Shown here: in pieces, positions 1-10,300 of the stretch
How positions within the stretch are numbered: position 1 is the first letter of the stretch
Layout: each line of letters begins with the position of its first letter
NCBI GenBank assembly: GCA_018828145.1
Contig: JAHJWO010000053.1
Coordinates: 184,828-248,827 of the forward strand
Direction of reading: 5' to 3'
DNA length: 64,000 nucleotides
DNA from: Alphaproteobacteria bacterium
Lineage (GTDB): Bacteria; Pseudomonadota; Alphaproteobacteria; Rhizobiales; Devosiaceae
Notes under the pieces: model-generated
What the model was told of the DNA's origin: nothing
The model's database searches: none
The model's input: the letters and a program-made list of their open reading frames with translations, nothing else
Made by a program: the position numbers and the translations under genes

Positions 1-464
1 AAGGCCCTGGGTTCGCGCACGATGGCACGTCCGATGGCGACGCGCTGGCGCTGGCCACCCGACAGCTGGCTTGGTCGCCGTTCCAGCAGCGCGCCGATCT
101 CGAGCATGCGTGCCGCATCTTCGACCCGACGCGCGATCTCGGCTTTGTCGGTGCCGACATTCTGCAGGCCGAAGCTCATGTTCTCCCGCACCGTCATATG
201 CGGATAGAGCGCGTAATTCTGGAACACCATGGCCACGCCGCGCTGATTGGGCGGCAACTGGTCGACCCTGGTGTCCCCGATATGGATCTGCCCCCCATTG
301 ACCTCTTCGAGGCCCGCGATCATCCGCAGCAAGGTGGACTTGCCGCAGCCCGATGGGCCCAGGAAGACAATGAACTCGCCGGACTTGATGTGCATGGAGA
401 CGCTATCGAGCACCTGCACCTGCCCATAGGACTTGCTGACGTCGGACAGCACGATATCGGCCAT
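1..464 (-). CDS. Sugar ABC transporter ATP-binding protein (CUT1, UgpC/MsmK type), 3' part outside window
   Basis: This is the amino-terminal 154 or so residues of a sugar-importer ATPase; the gene runs off the left edge. The start ATG is the complement of 462-464, preceded by an AGGAGGA-like site. Translation shows Walker A (GPSGCGKST, about residues 37-45), the Q-loop region ([13 protein letters not shown]) and the signature [15 protein letters not shown] near the cut end. That combination is typical of the UgpC/MalK branch. The nucleotide-binding subunits couple ATP hydrolysis to sugar import at the inner membrane. It lies 100 bp downstream of the GH2 gene on the same strand, so they probably share a transcript. 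The Walker B motif and the C-terminal regulatory domain are not visible. Confidence 0.93.
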   Translation of the reverse strand, partial: MADIVLSDVSKSYGQVQVLDSVSMHIKSGEFIVFLGPSGCGKSTLLRMIAGLEEVNGGQIHIGDTRVDQLPPNQRGVAMVFQNYALYPHMTVRENMSFGLQNVGTDKAEIARRVEDAARMLEIGALLERRPSQLSGGQRQRVAIGRAIVREPRA

Positions 465-564
465 GACTTCCTCCTCTTTTTGGCCAGCGCAGCTTTGCTG
501 TCTTCTGGTCCACATCGTCATCCACTCTCGCCCTTGGGGAGAAGGGGAGCACTCCGCTCGGTTC
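465..564. repeat. Short intergenic with degenerate GC-rich palindrome
   Basis: The 100 bp between the GH2 gene and the ABC ATPase hold an imperfect palindrome at about 527-552 (CTCGCCCTTGGGGAG core). It resembles the better-preserved CTCCCCCATCAAGGGGGAG units near 40530 and 40610. It may be a decayed REP-like unit. Confidence 0.3.
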
Positions 565-3333
565 CTAGCGGTCCACCGGCAATTCCACAGTCGCCATCAC
601 CAGTGCGTCGAACAGAGCCGCCGCCACTGGATCGGCGCCCGGCGCTTCGCGCATCAGTCGGAATGTCGTCGCCACGACCCCACCCCGGCCCACGCGCTTC
701 TCGCCGATGATCGCCGCCGGTTTGTGAACCCAGCCCACGACAATGCCGGCATGGACATTGCTGCCGAACTCCCAGGGCCGGAAACCGGTCAGCAGATGAT
801 GCGGCACCACGCCTGAGAAGCTGAGATCGAAGATCGGTCCACCCGGAATATTGGCAAACGGACCATCGCGGCGAATCCATGAGAAGCCGGCGATCCAGTC
901 ACCGCGCCAGATCGTGCCATCGCGCTCGACCAGGCTGATCCCGGGCAGATGCTGGTCGAGACTGGGGCGGAACTTCTTGCCATCGGCCACGATGCTGCGG
1001 TGCGGCAGCTCGCCGTCCGGCATGTCGGTGCGCAGGTTCCTGTTTGTCTCCACCGTCCCGTCGGCCAGGATGAGGAAGCGGCCCCCGGCCTTCATGACTT
1101 CCACGTCGGCCCCGTCGACGGCATGGCAGAGCACGATATCGGCCTGCTCGGCCGAGACCACGCTATAGCCCAGGCCCCTCGCATAGGTGGCAAGGGCCGC
1201 ATCGGCGGCGGCGATGGTCGGCATGCCCGAGGTGTCGCGCCTGGAATAGAGGGCGATGTCGCAGCTATTGCGCGCCACGACATCGCCGCCAGCCTCGAGC
1301 GCAAAATCAAGACGTGCCATGCGGCTCTCGCCGGTGGCCGGGAGGTCGATCTTGAGCGCCTGCGGGCTGGTAGTCGAGACAGGGCCGGTCGCGGCAAGGA
1401 CCACCGAACCGGAAGCGTCCCCCGACCAGCGCAGGGTCGCGCCGTCAGGCAGTGCCTTGCCGCCGGTGGCGATCGTCACTTCGACCGCCAGCCTCTCGCC
1501 AGCATAGGCCGAGTAGCGCTCGGGCCGTGGCACGATCACCGTGTCGGCATTGATCTGGGCAAAGACGTCGTGGAACACGCGTGGATTGCGTTCGATGTCC
1601 ATGAGGCCATTGGCTTCCCAATGGACGTCGGTCAGCTCGGTGATCACGTAGCCCATGATCGAGCAATAGCGACGCATCTCCTCGATCTGGTAGCGCAGGT
1701 TCATGAACTGGTACCACTGCACGTTTTCGATGAAGCCATCGAACGAGCCGAAGGTGCGGTGCAGGTCGAGCGAGGCGAAGCGCTCCTCGATGCCGTGCGG
1801 CAGGGCAACGCCGTCGCCCCACAGCGAACCGGTCTCGAACCAGTCCGGCTCGCTGCCGTCCTCCTTGCGCAGGAGCTTCGGGTCCGGCAGGCCCCAGACG
1901 CCAAATTCGGACACGACCAGCGGCTCATCGCCGGTTCGCTCGGCATCGCCGAGTGGCGAAAAGGTCCAGTCGGCGCCACCGGCGAACTGGGCTGTGATGT
2001 CATCCCATTCCTGTCGCCGCTCGGGCACCGAGCGATAGTAGTGATAGTCGTTGAGGTCCGTCTTCATATGGAAGTTGGGGAAACAGGCCGAGTTGTCGAC
2101 CACGAGACGCGTCTTGTCTTCGGCCTTGAGCCAGTCGTAGCTGTCCTTGAGCCACTGCCGGTGCTCGGCATTCTCCATCAGACGCGTGCCCCAATCCTCG
2201 TTGATCAGTGTCCAGGCGATGATCGAGGGATGGTTGCGGTCACGCTTGAGAATGCCTTCCATCGTCTCGCGCATGCGCCGAGCCGAGGCGCTGGTGAAGT
2301 TGGCGACATTGGGCACTTCGGTCCAGACCAAGAGGCCCAGGCGGTCGGCAACTTCGTAATAGCGCGGGTCGGGCACCTTGATGTGGCAGCGCAGCAGGTT
2401 CAGCCCAAGATGCTTGGCCTTGCGCGCCTGGTCTTCCAGGAACTCCAGCGACGGCGGCGTGTAGATGCCATCCGGGTAATAGTCCTGGTCGAGCGCACCA
2501 CGTATATAGATAGGCTTGCCGTTGAGCAGGATTTGTCCGCCCCTGGCCTCGATGGTGCGGAAGCCGAATGTCTCGACGCGCTTGTCGGTGCCCAGGTCGA
2601 CCACGAGCGAATAGAGGCTCGGCTCATCCGTCGACCAGAGCCGCGCATTGGCGACCCTCAGGCTCGCGGTTGCAGATGCCCCGGCCGTGACGCCGGCTTT
2701 CGCCACGACATTTCCGCCAGCATCGAGCACCGACAACTGCACCGGCTTGCCGTTTGCGGCAGCAGAAGTGCCAAGCTCGACGTGAGCAACGCCATCGGTA
2801 CCAGCGCTGATTACGATGCTTTCGACATGCGCCGGATCCCGCGCTTCGAGTGCCACCGACTGCCACAGCCCGCCAATGCGGCCATACCAGCTGATCTTGC
2901 CATGCGGCACTTCGCCGAACGGATAGTCGGGATAGGCGCGCTGATCGGCCGAAGGCATGGTCACGCGCACTTCGAGTTCGTTGCTCGACTTCAGCGCCGA
3001 GGCCGGCAGCACGATTTCGAATGGCAGGAAGGCGCCCTCATGGCTGCCGATCGCCTGCCCGTTGAGCAGCACTTCGCAGAAATAGCTAACGGCGCCGAAC
3101 TGCAGCGCCAGCTCCTGGGTGCCCCACCCCTCGGGCAGCGCGAAGCTGCGCTTGTAGACGGCACGGCCGCTGGTATCGACCAGATCGGAGAATTGGGCCT
3201 GCCAGGGACCTGGTACATGCGCCTCGCGCCAGGGCCCGTCTTCGTGGCGAAACTGCCAGACGCCATCCAGCGAAAGGCGACGACGCACACCCGAATCGTT
3301 GTCGGCAACCTGCACAAGGCTCGCCCGCTCCAT
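565..3333 (-). CDS. Glycoside hydrolase family 2 (beta-galactosidase/beta-glucuronidase type)
   Basis: A 922-residue GH2 enzyme that hydrolyses beta-linked sugars by the retaining mechanism. The N-terminal jelly-roll sugar-binding domain begins with [16 protein letters not shown]. An immunoglobulin-like domain follows at about 190-270 and then the TIM barrel. The acid/base Glu is in TLINEDWG near residue 378 and the nucleophile Glu in VVSEFGVWG near residue 476. A long extra C-terminal region (about 600-922) has beta-sandwich character. There is no signal peptide, so it should act in the cytoplasm on imported substrate. It is transcribed away from the LacI gene at 3494 and toward the sugar ABC ATPase. 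Exact specificity (galactoside, glucuronide or mannoside) cannot be read from sequence alone. Confidence 0.93.
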   Translation of the reverse strand: MERASLVQVADNDSGVRRRLSLDGVWQFRHEDGPWREAHVPGPWQAQFSDLVDTSGRAVYKRSFALPEGWGTQELALQFGAVSYFCEVLLNGQAIGSHEGAFLPFEIVLPASALKSSNELEVRVTMPSADQRAYPDYPFGEVPHGKISWYGRIGGLWQSVALEARDPAHVESIVISAGTDGVAHVELGTSAAANGKPVQLSVLDAGGNVVAKAGVTAGASATASLRVANARLWSTDEPSLYSLVVDLGTDKRVETFGFRTIEARGGQILLNGKPIYIRGALDQDYYPDGIYTPPSLEFLEDQARKAKHLGLNLLRCHIKVPDPRYYEVADRLGLLVWTEVPNVANFTSASARRMRETMEGILKRDRNHPSIIAWTLINEDWGTRLMENAEHRQWLKDSYDWLKAEDKTRLVVDNSACFPNFHMKTDLNDYHYYRSVPERRQEWDDITAQFAGGADWTFSPLGDAERTGDEPLVVSEFGVWGLPDPKLLRKEDGSEPDWFETGSLWGDGVALPHGIEERFASLDLHRTFGSFDGFIENVQWYQFMNLRYQIEEMRRYCSIMGYVITELTDVHWEANGLMDIERNPRVFHDVFAQINADTVIVPRPERYSAYAGERLAVEVTIATGGKALPDGATLRWSGDASGSVVLAATGPVSTTSPQALKIDLPATGESRMARLDFALEAGGDVVARNSCDIALYSRRDTSGMPTIAAADAALATYARGLGYSVVSAEQADIVLCHAVDGADVEVMKAGGRFLILADGTVETNRNLRTDMPDGELPHRSIVADGKKFRPSLDQHLPGISLVERDGTIWRGDWIAGFSWIRRDGPFANIPGGPIFDLSFSGVVPHHLLTGFRPWEFGSNVHAGIVVGWVHKPAAIIGEKRVGRGGVVATTFRLMREAPGADPVAAALFDALVMATVELPVDR

Positions 3334-3437
3334 CCCTCAGCTCCTCACCAATATTAGTTATATTTTTATCATAGGTCGGTGCAGGCGGACTTGGCAAGGG
3401 GCTTATGCGTGGCGCTTGGGGCTGACTGTCTGCTAAA

Positions 3438-3454
3438 CACTTGGGAGCCAAGTG
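3438..3454. promoter_or_regulatory. Perfect 17-bp palindrome, candidate LacI-family operator
   Basis: CACTTGG-GAG-CCAAGTG is a perfect 7-bp inverted repeat with a 3-bp spacer. It sits between the divergent GH2 gene and the LacI gene, 40 bp upstream of the favoured TTG start and about 105 bp upstream of the GH2 start. Position and symmetry suit an operator for the adjacent regulator. The odd spacing is less usual for LacI proteins, which commonly have a central CG. Confidence 0.45.
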
Positions 3455-3493
3455 CGGCATTGGATCGAGACATGTGCGAGTCGAGGAAATAGC

Positions 3494-4516
3494 TTGGAAA
3501 AGCGCGCGACAATGGTGGACGTGGCGGAACTGGCCGGCGTCTCTCAGGCCACGGTTTCCCTAGTTCTCAACGGGGTGCCTAACGCCCGCGTGTCCAAGGC
3601 CACGCGCCGGCGGGTGCTGGAAGCTGCTGAACAGCTGTCATACCGTCGCGGCAAGGCTCATCCGGTGCCCGAAGGCCGCAAACGCGTCGTCGGCCTCTTC
3701 CTCGATGAAGTCTCCACCACGCCCTTCGCGGCGCAGTTCATCGAAGGCGCGCGCGACGAGGCTGCCCTGCAGGACGTTACCGTCGCAATGTTCTGCACCC
3801 AGTCCGACCCGGCTCTGGAACAGGCAGCCATCGATCTGCTCGTCTCGCAAAAGACTATCGGCGTCATCTACACAACGCTCATCACCCGCCAAGTGACTGT
3901 TCCGGATGCCTTTTCTGAACTCCCGCTGGTTCTGCTCAACTGCTACGAGCGGAAGCTCCGCTTCCCCTCGGTGGTCCCTGGGGACATTGTCGGCGGCTAC
4001 ACCGCCACCCAGGCCCTGCTCCGCGCGGGCCATCGTCGCATCGCTCACATGACCGGCGAGATCTTCGTTGAGGCCGCCGTCGACCGCGAAAAGGGCTTCC
4101 GCCAAGCCATGGCCAAGTGGAATGTCCCGGTCGACGAAGACCTCGTCAAACAGGCCGGCTGGACCATTCGCGGCGGCCGCGAAACAGCAATCGCCTTGAT
4201 GTCGCGGCCCAACCCGCCGACAGCTATCTTCTGCTTCAACGACCGTATGGCCATCGGCTGCTACGAAGCAGCCCGCATGCTCGGCCTGTCTGTTCCCCAC
4301 GACATTTCCATCGTCGGTTTCGACAATGAAGACCTGGCCGCCAACATGGATCCGCCGCTCACCACCATCGTCCTGCCACACGACGAAATGGCCCGCTGGG
4401 CCGTCGCCGAATTGCTCGACAGCTATGAAGACGCCGACCACGACGAACGCCTGCAAAAGGTCAAGATCGAGTGTGAGCTCATCGAGCGCAACTCAATTGC
4501 GCCGGTGAAGACCTAA
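3494..4516 (+). CDS. LacI-family transcriptional regulator
   Basis: A sugar-responsive repressor of about 340 residues. The N-terminal helix-turn-helix reads TMVDVAELAGVSQATVSLVLNG, followed by the hinge and a periplasmic-binding-protein-like sensor domain (about 60-335) with the usual FNDRMAIGCYEA and VGFDN segments. I chose the TTG start at 3494 because GAGGA (3483-3487) lies 6 nt upstream and it places the usual few residues before the HTH. A GTG at 3452 would add 14 residues, and it falls inside the palindrome. It is divergent from the GH2/ABC genes, which it probably controls. It overlaps the next LacI gene by 4 bp tail to tail; the two proteins are clear paralogs (shared LLNCY, GHRRIA, TAIFC, AIGCYEA segments). 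Confidence 0.92.
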   Translation: MEKRATMVDVAELAGVSQATVSLVLNGVPNARVSKATRRRVLEAAEQLSYRRGKAHPVPEGRKRVVGLFLDEVSTTPFAAQFIEGARDEAALQDVTVAMFCTQSDPALEQAAIDLLVSQKTIGVIYTTLITRQVTVPDAFSELPLVLLNCYERKLRFPSVVPGDIVGGYTATQALLRAGHRRIAHMTGEIFVEAAVDREKGFRQAMAKWNVPVDEDLVKQAGWTIRGGRETAIALMSRPNPPTAIFCFNDRMAIGCYEAARMLGLSVPHDISIVGFDNEDLAANMDPPLTTIVLPHDEMARWAVAELLDSYEDADHDERLQKVKIECELIERNSIAPVKT

Positions 4517-5607
4517 ACCTTTGGCGCCGCGACCGAATCTCGCTCAATCAGCGGGCATTCCAGCTTTACCAGCGGGTAGCGCCCCTGCCCCGGCACCGAC
4601 TCCCCAAGCTGCTCGACGATCCACTGCCCCATAGCCCGATGTGGCAGAAGCGAGGTCGTCAGCCGGGGATGTAGATGTCGGGAAATTTCTTCGTCGTCAT
4701 AGCCCACCACGGCCATGTCGCGGGGGATGTGGTAACCGCCCTCTTTGAGCGCCTCATAGCAGCCGATAGCGGTGCGATCATTCTGGCAGAAAATGGCCGT
4801 TGGCGGCTCCGGCAGCGCCAGTAATTGCCGCGTGGCGTCATAACCGGCACTGGCTGACCAGTCGCCTTCCACCACCAGCGCGGGATCGAACGGGATGTCG
4901 GCCGTAGCCAGGGCCCTGCGATAGCCCTTGAGCCGGTCCTGAGCCGCCTCCATCCAGATTTCGCCGGTAATGGTAGCAATGCGCCGATGTCCGCTTTCGA
5001 TCAGGTGTCGCGTGCTGCGTTGCCCCCCGGCGATTTCACTCGGTACCACAGCGGGATAGGCCTGGCTGGTCGTATAGCAATTAAGCAGGTAGACCGGCAT
5101 TTCCAGTCCGATCAGCGCCTCCGGGAGCACGACCTCGCGGGTGAATATGGTCATATAGACCAGCGCCGCAACGCGCTGCTCAACAAAGGTCCGGATCAGC
5201 TCGGCCTCGAGCTCGACATCATTGTGCGTTTGCGCCACCAGCACGACATCGCCGCCGGCCCGCGCCGCCTGCGTCAGCCCCTCGATCGCCACCATGGCCT
5301 CAGGACTAGTCGCCAGCTGGTCGGCGATAAACCCGATCCTTCGCCCCCTCGATGCTGGCACCGGCAAGGCCGGCACCGCATAGCCCAGCCGTCGCGCCGC
5401 CTCAAAAACCCGCTGCTTGGTCTCGGCGGAAAGCTTGATCCCAGGCGCATGATTCAGGACAAACGACACGGTCGCCTGAGAACACCCCGCCTCGCGCGCC
5501 ACATCGGTCATAGTCACGCGCCGCCGACCATTCCGCTTTCCGCGAGCAACAAGCGGCTCAATTGTTTCGGCTGACCTGGGCATATCGAATCCGTCTCGAA
5601 CCAACAT
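4513..5607 (-). CDS. LacI-family transcriptional regulator, paralog of the neighbour
   Basis: A 364-residue LacI-type regulator with HTH TMTDVAREAGCSQATVSFVLNH (about residues 33-54) and a sugar-binding sensor domain. It is similar along its length to the convergent LacI protein at 3494-4516, so the pair probably arose by duplication. The start is uncertain. The ATG at 5605-5607 lies inside an inverted repeat arm and has no ribosome-binding site. The in-frame ATG at 5581-5583 gives a protein 8 residues shorter and would leave the whole repeat in the promoter region. No gene diverges from it directly, so autoregulation or control of a remote locus is likely. The inducer is unknown. Confidence 0.92.
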   Translation of the reverse strand: MLVRDGFDMPRSAETIEPLVARGKRNGRRRVTMTDVAREAGCSQATVSFVLNHAPGIKLSAETKQRVFEAARRLGYAVPALPVPASRGRRIGFIADQLATSPEAMVAIEGLTQAARAGGDVVLVAQTHNDVELEAELIRTFVEQRVAALVYMTIFTREVVLPEALIGLEMPVYLLNCYTTSQAYPAVVPSEIAGGQRSTRHLIESGHRRIATITGEIWMEAAQDRLKGYRRALATADIPFDPALVVEGDWSASAGYDATRQLLALPEPPTAIFCQNDRTAIGCYEALKEGGYHIPRDMAVVGYDDEEISRHLHPRLTTSLLPHRAMGQWIVEQLGESVPGQGRYPLVKLECPLIERDSVAAPKV

Positions 5608-5650
5608 TTGCTAATGCTCAATCAGGACTATTATCAAGTATTAGCAAATG
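5605..5650. promoter_or_regulatory. Perfect 11-bp inverted repeat at the lacI-paralog start, candidate operator pair
   Basis: CATTTGCTAAT at 5605-5615 is repeated in perfect inverse as ATTAGCAAATG at 5640-5650. The arms are centred 35 bp apart, a little over three helical turns. A TTGATA-like -35 hexamer lies between the arms on the minus strand. The arrangement fits two half-sites or two operators bound on one DNA face for autorepression. An RNA hairpin is possible but less likely with a 24-nt loop. Confidence 0.5.
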
Positions 5651-5767
5651 CGAGTCCAGCGAGCGTAGGCGCCGAACGTGAACCGGAACTGAGCGAAGGA
5701 TATGATACCGTGGCAAAGTTCGCGATCATGCGATGCAACAGCGTGAAGACGCCGGCTGTCGGGGCAG

Positions 5768-7051
5768 CTAGACCGCAAATCTCGACAGCGCTTCGGGAGG
5801 TGGCTGGGTGGTGGGGTTGAACGCCATTACCCGATTTCGCCCTGCCCGCTTAGCCGCATAGAGAGCCTGATCAGCCTGTCGCTGGAGATGCTCGGGCGTG
5901 TGTTCGCCAGAGCCGGTGGTGCCCGCGGCAACGCCGATGCTCACGGTGACGAACGGCGCCACCCGTGAACCGGGGCTGGAGAAGGCGGCCGCCGCTATGG
6001 AGCTGCGGATCTGCTCGGCGACCGTGAGTGCTTCGGCATCCGTCACATTGCAGAGCAGGATCATGAATTCCTCGCCGCCGTAGCGGGCGACGCAATCCCG
6101 CGTGGATCGCAGGTGATGCCGGATAATATCGGCCACTTCGCGGAGGCAGCGGTCGCCTTCGGCATGCCCGCGATGGTCGTTCAACGCCTTGAAATCATCG
6201 ATGTCGCACATCAGGACCGCCACCGTGGAGGCCTCGAGCCAGAGCTTGCCGACCAGTTCGCGCATCCAGCGCCGGTTGGCGACGCCGGTCAGCGGATCAA
6301 GCTTGGACAATTCGTCGAGCCGATGGTTCGCCTCCGCGAGTTCGGCCACGTGGCGCCGGTCGCGCAGTTCGAGCAGGAAGGATTTCTGCGCCAGTATGGT
6401 GGCGGTCCGCCGCGCTACGACGGTGGCGCTCACGCCACAGAAATAGAAGAAGAAGCCCGACAGCGCGCTTCGCGCTTCGACCAGCGGATTCTGCAGTTGC
6501 AGCAGAAGGTAGAGGCTCAGAACAATGGCGGCGAGCGCCACTGTGTGGCGCATGGGCACCGCGAAGATAATGATCCCGGTGATCGCCGTGAAAACCATGA
6601 CGTTGAGGAAGCGTTCGTAGAGCTCGCCCCCGGCCGCAACGCCCATCAATCCGATACCGAACAGCATGAAGAGCATCGCTACGGTCAGCGACCCGTGCAG
6701 CACGCGAGTTGATCGTCGCTTGCGCCAGACCAGGAAGGCCGCAACGGCGGCAGACAGGACGATCGCCGCGGGCAGCAGCAGCGCGGCGCCGGACGTCTCG
6801 GGCAACAGAATCAGGTTCAGCATCAGGGTCAGGGCATCGAGCATCATGACCCAGACCATCCATGATCGGACAATCGTGGAGGCCTGTCGCCAGGTTCGAT
6901 CCCAGAACGCCTCGGCCACCGCCCCCTTGAGCCGGATGTTGCGGGTACGACCGGAGAGCAGCCGCTCGACCTCGGCCATGATCGCCGGATCCCGGACATA
7001 GGCATCCAATGCGCTGGCCGTCGCGACGGAAGTGGGCGACTGGTCGGTCAT
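5768..7051 (-). CDS. Membrane-bound GGDEF diguanylate cyclase
   Basis: A 427-residue protein predicted to make cyclic di-GMP from two GTP. Six hydrophobic segments span about residues 63-83, 89-108, 120-140, 149-166, 168-186 and 195-212. A short linker leads into a GGDEF domain (about 245-420). The active site reads GGEEF (325-329), preceded by FKALND and RYGGEE elements, so it should be catalytically competent. The usual inhibitory RxxD motif reads STRD (316-319), so product inhibition may be weak. I chose the ATG at 7049-7051; a longer frame to 7156 has an N-terminus without family character. The membrane part is not a recognised sensor type, so the signal is unknown. It appears to stand alone. 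Confidence 0.9.
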   Translation of the reverse strand: MTDQSPTSVATASALDAYVRDPAIMAEVERLLSGRTRNIRLKGAVAEAFWDRTWRQASTIVRSWMVWVMMLDALTLMLNLILLPETSGAALLLPAAIVLSAAVAAFLVWRKRRSTRVLHGSLTVAMLFMLFGIGLMGVAAGGELYERFLNVMVFTAITGIIIFAVPMRHTVALAAIVLSLYLLLQLQNPLVEARSALSGFFFYFCGVSATVVARRTATILAQKSFLLELRDRRHVAELAEANHRLDELSKLDPLTGVANRRWMRELVGKLWLEASTVAVLMCDIDDFKALNDHRGHAEGDRCLREVADIIRHHLRSTRDCVARYGGEEFMILLCNVTDAEALTVAEQIRSSIAAAAFSSPGSRVAPFVTVSIGVAAGTTGSGEHTPEHLQRQADQALYAAKRAGRNRVMAFNPTTQPPPEALSRFAV

Positions 7052-7336
7052 CGCGCAGGTCCGCGCCACCCCGAGGACAGGGTCTGCCCAAATGAAGGCG
7101 CAGCCGGCCGATCGCCGGTCATGGCCATCCGCGCGCCCGACACAATGCGCTTGCACATTTGTGACCCCTCCCAGGAGTTCTTGGTGTTTGACGCTGGGAG
7201 AGGTTTGGGCCGCGCCGGCCTAGCAAAGCCTTAACATGACCGCCAATGTTGGAGGCAGGGTTTAGATGTCCCTAACCAGATCATCCGCAATGTGATGAGT
7301 CCGCGGGCCGTCGGTTGGCGAACGGTCCGTCAGGCC

Positions 7337-10300
7337 TCAGGAGCGCAGCGGCTGGGGGCGGCTGGCCAGGTAATTGCCCAGCAGGATGGCCACTTCCGGG
7401 GTCAACGGCCCCTGTGCGCAGGTCTCTTCCACGCCCTCCTGCCGGCAAACGCGATTGATCGCGGCAATGGTCTGGCGGGTGAGATAGCCGTCCAGCGCAC
7501 CATTGTAGAAGCCGGCATCGCGCAGGCCCTGCTGCAGTACGTAGACATAGGCATTCTTGTTGCCCCAGAAAAGCATCTGCACCGTCTGTGACAGGTCTGA
7601 GCGGGCCAGCCCGGCCAACGACTGGCCGATATCCTGGAGGGATTGCGCCGTGGCCGGCGGAACAGCGCGCAGGGCGATGGTTTCGAAAGCGAACGCTTCG
7701 GGCGGCAGCAGATCCGCATGCGCGTCGAGCATGGACTGAGCCTGCCTCAGGCTTGGCTTGAGCCCGGGACCACCTGAACGATAGAGCTGCAGCAACAGGC
7801 GGAGTGCGGCCGGGTCGCCCGAATCGACTTCCGCCCGCAACGCCCCTTCGGCAGCACGCGCCCCATCGCTACCCAACAGCCCCATAGTGCCCAACCGGGC
7901 TCGTTCGACGATTGCTCCGGGCCGCTTGGCCGCCACCGCAGCCTCAACCAGTTCGATGCCCTCGGCACGATGTTCCTTGGCCAGTGGTCCGATGGCCAAC
8001 AGCATGCCGAGCCGCAGCATGGCACCTTCGTCGCCGCCCCGCTGTGCCGTCTCCGAGAACTGTACGGCCTGAGAATAGTCGGGCGGCAGGTGGCGGCCAT
8101 CCGCATAGAGCCCTCCCAGCGTGCCATTGGCCCAGGCATCGCCGGTGCTTGCGGCCAGCTTGAGCAGGTCCACCGCCTGGTCCACATCCCGCGTCACGCC
8201 CTTGCCGTCGAGCAGCAGCAGGGCGAGGCTGATCCGGCCGACGCTCTCGCCACGCTCGGCTGCCTCGGTGAAATAAGCGGCGGCGCGGCCAGGGTCCGGC
8301 GCGACCGAGCCCCTGCCGGTCATGTAGAGATAGCCCAACTTGATCGAAGCTGCTGACAGCCCCTGCTCGCGCGCCGCCCGGTAGGCGGCCAAAGCGCCTT
8401 GGGCATCGACTGGCATAGCCTCACCCGAAGCGAGGACGTCACCCAGCTGGATCTTGGCCCAGCCATCGCCGATGGCCGCAACCTCCCGCAGCATCGCCAG
8501 TCCCCGTGCGGGATCGGCCGCGGTGCCTTCCCCCTGGACCAGCATCATGCCGAGCCGGCTCTTGGCGCCATAGTCGCCCAGCGCCGCGGCCGCCTCGAAA
8601 TACCCAGCCGCCTTGGCCGGATCGGCTGGCACCGTTCCCGCGCCGGTCACGTAGAGATTGCCAAGGCTGGCGAGGGCTGCTGCATTGTTCTCTGCGGCAA
8701 GGGGCTCCAGCAACGCGAGCGCGCGTGGCCCATCGGCATCGATCCGGTCGCCGCGGATCAGCAGGTCCGCCAAAATGGTCGCCGCCCAGGCGTCGCCGGC
8801 CCCTGCTGCCTCGTCGAGCAATTGCACGGCACGCGGGATGTCCTGCGAAGCGCCCGCCTCGAGCAGCATGAGCGCCAGATAGATGCGGCCGGTGGCGTCC
8901 CGCGCCGCCGCGGCACGCTCGAAGAAGTCGAGGGCGAGAGCCCGATCGGGTGCGATGTCGCCAAGCCCGGTGCGATGGAGCAGGCCCAGCCGGCTCAGGC
9001 CGGCGGCGTTGCCCAGATCGGCCGCTGCCTGGTAGTGCCGCGCGGCCGCTACCGCGTCGATCGGCAATCCGCTTCCCTGCGCATAAAGATCGGCCAGCTG
9101 CAGCATGGCCCAGGTGTCGCCGCTGTCGAGGACCGGCTGCAGCAGGGCGAGGCCCCGGGCGACATCGACGTCGCCCCCCTGCCCCTGCAACAGCATGAAT
9201 CCCAGGCGGTTCATCGCGCCAATGTCGCCTGCCTCGACGGCGCGAGTGAACAGTCCCCGGGCGCGCGGCAGGTCGACCGCGATCACCCCGGCCCCCTTGG
9301 CATAGATGTCGCCCAGCCCAACCAGCGCGGCGGCATTGTCCTCGTCGGCGAAGGGCTGCAGCAATTGCACGGCGCGCGGCCCATTGAGCGGCACCACCTT
9401 TCCCTGTGCGTAGAGGCTGGCCAGAATGGTGGCAGGCCAGACTTCGTCCTCTCCGGCAGCTTGCTCCAGCATCCTCACGGCCCGCGCCGCATTCGCTTCG
9501 TCACCGCTTCCCAGCAGGCTTTGCGCCAGCAGCACGCGGCCGGCCACATCGCCGAGGGCAGCGGCCCGTTCGAGCAGGCGGGCGGCCGCTGCGGCGTCAG
9601 GTGCCACCGTTCCAAGGCCGGACTGATAGATCTGTGCCAGGCGCACCATGGCGGCCGAATTGCCCGTTTCGACGGCCCTGCCGAAATAGTCGACGGCCCG
9701 CTCCATCGGCGCGGCCTTGCCGCTGGCATAGACGTCAGCGAGCTGGATCAAGATCCAGGGATCACCCCCTTGGCTGAGCTCTTCCAGCAGGTCGATAGCC
9801 CGCGGCACGTCGCCGGGGATGCCGCGCCCGTCCAGCAGCATCAGGGCCAACTGATATTTGCCATGCGCGTCACCTGCGGCCCCCGCCCTGGCATAGTAGC
9901 GGGCCGCGCGGGGCAGATCCGGCGCAATGGTGCCTGCTCCCTTGGCGAAGAGATCACCCAGGCCGGACAGGGCACCGACGCTGCCATTGGCCGCAGCGGG
10001 GATCAGCAGCGCGCGGACCTTGTTTCCATCTTCCGGCACGCCCTTGCCCTGCAGATAGAGGCTGGCGAGGATGCTGGTAGACCAGGGGTCACCGGTGGCA
10101 GCGGCCTGCTGCAGCAGATTCGCGGCGCGGCGCCAGTTGGGACCTTGCTCCGGCTCATCCAGCAGCATGCGCGCCAGGTCGATCTTGGCCACGATGTCGC
10201 CTGCGGAGGCGGCGGCCTCCAGCGCGTTGCGGATACAGGCGCGGTCCGCCTGAATGCAATCGGCAGTGCCTGCCGCCAGCCCCGCCGGGGCAACAAAGGC

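Noticed and set aside
949..3357. Open frame of 802 codons opposite the GH2 gene
   Set aside because: Antisense shadow of a well-conserved glycosidase with both catalytic Glu residues; no family features of its own.
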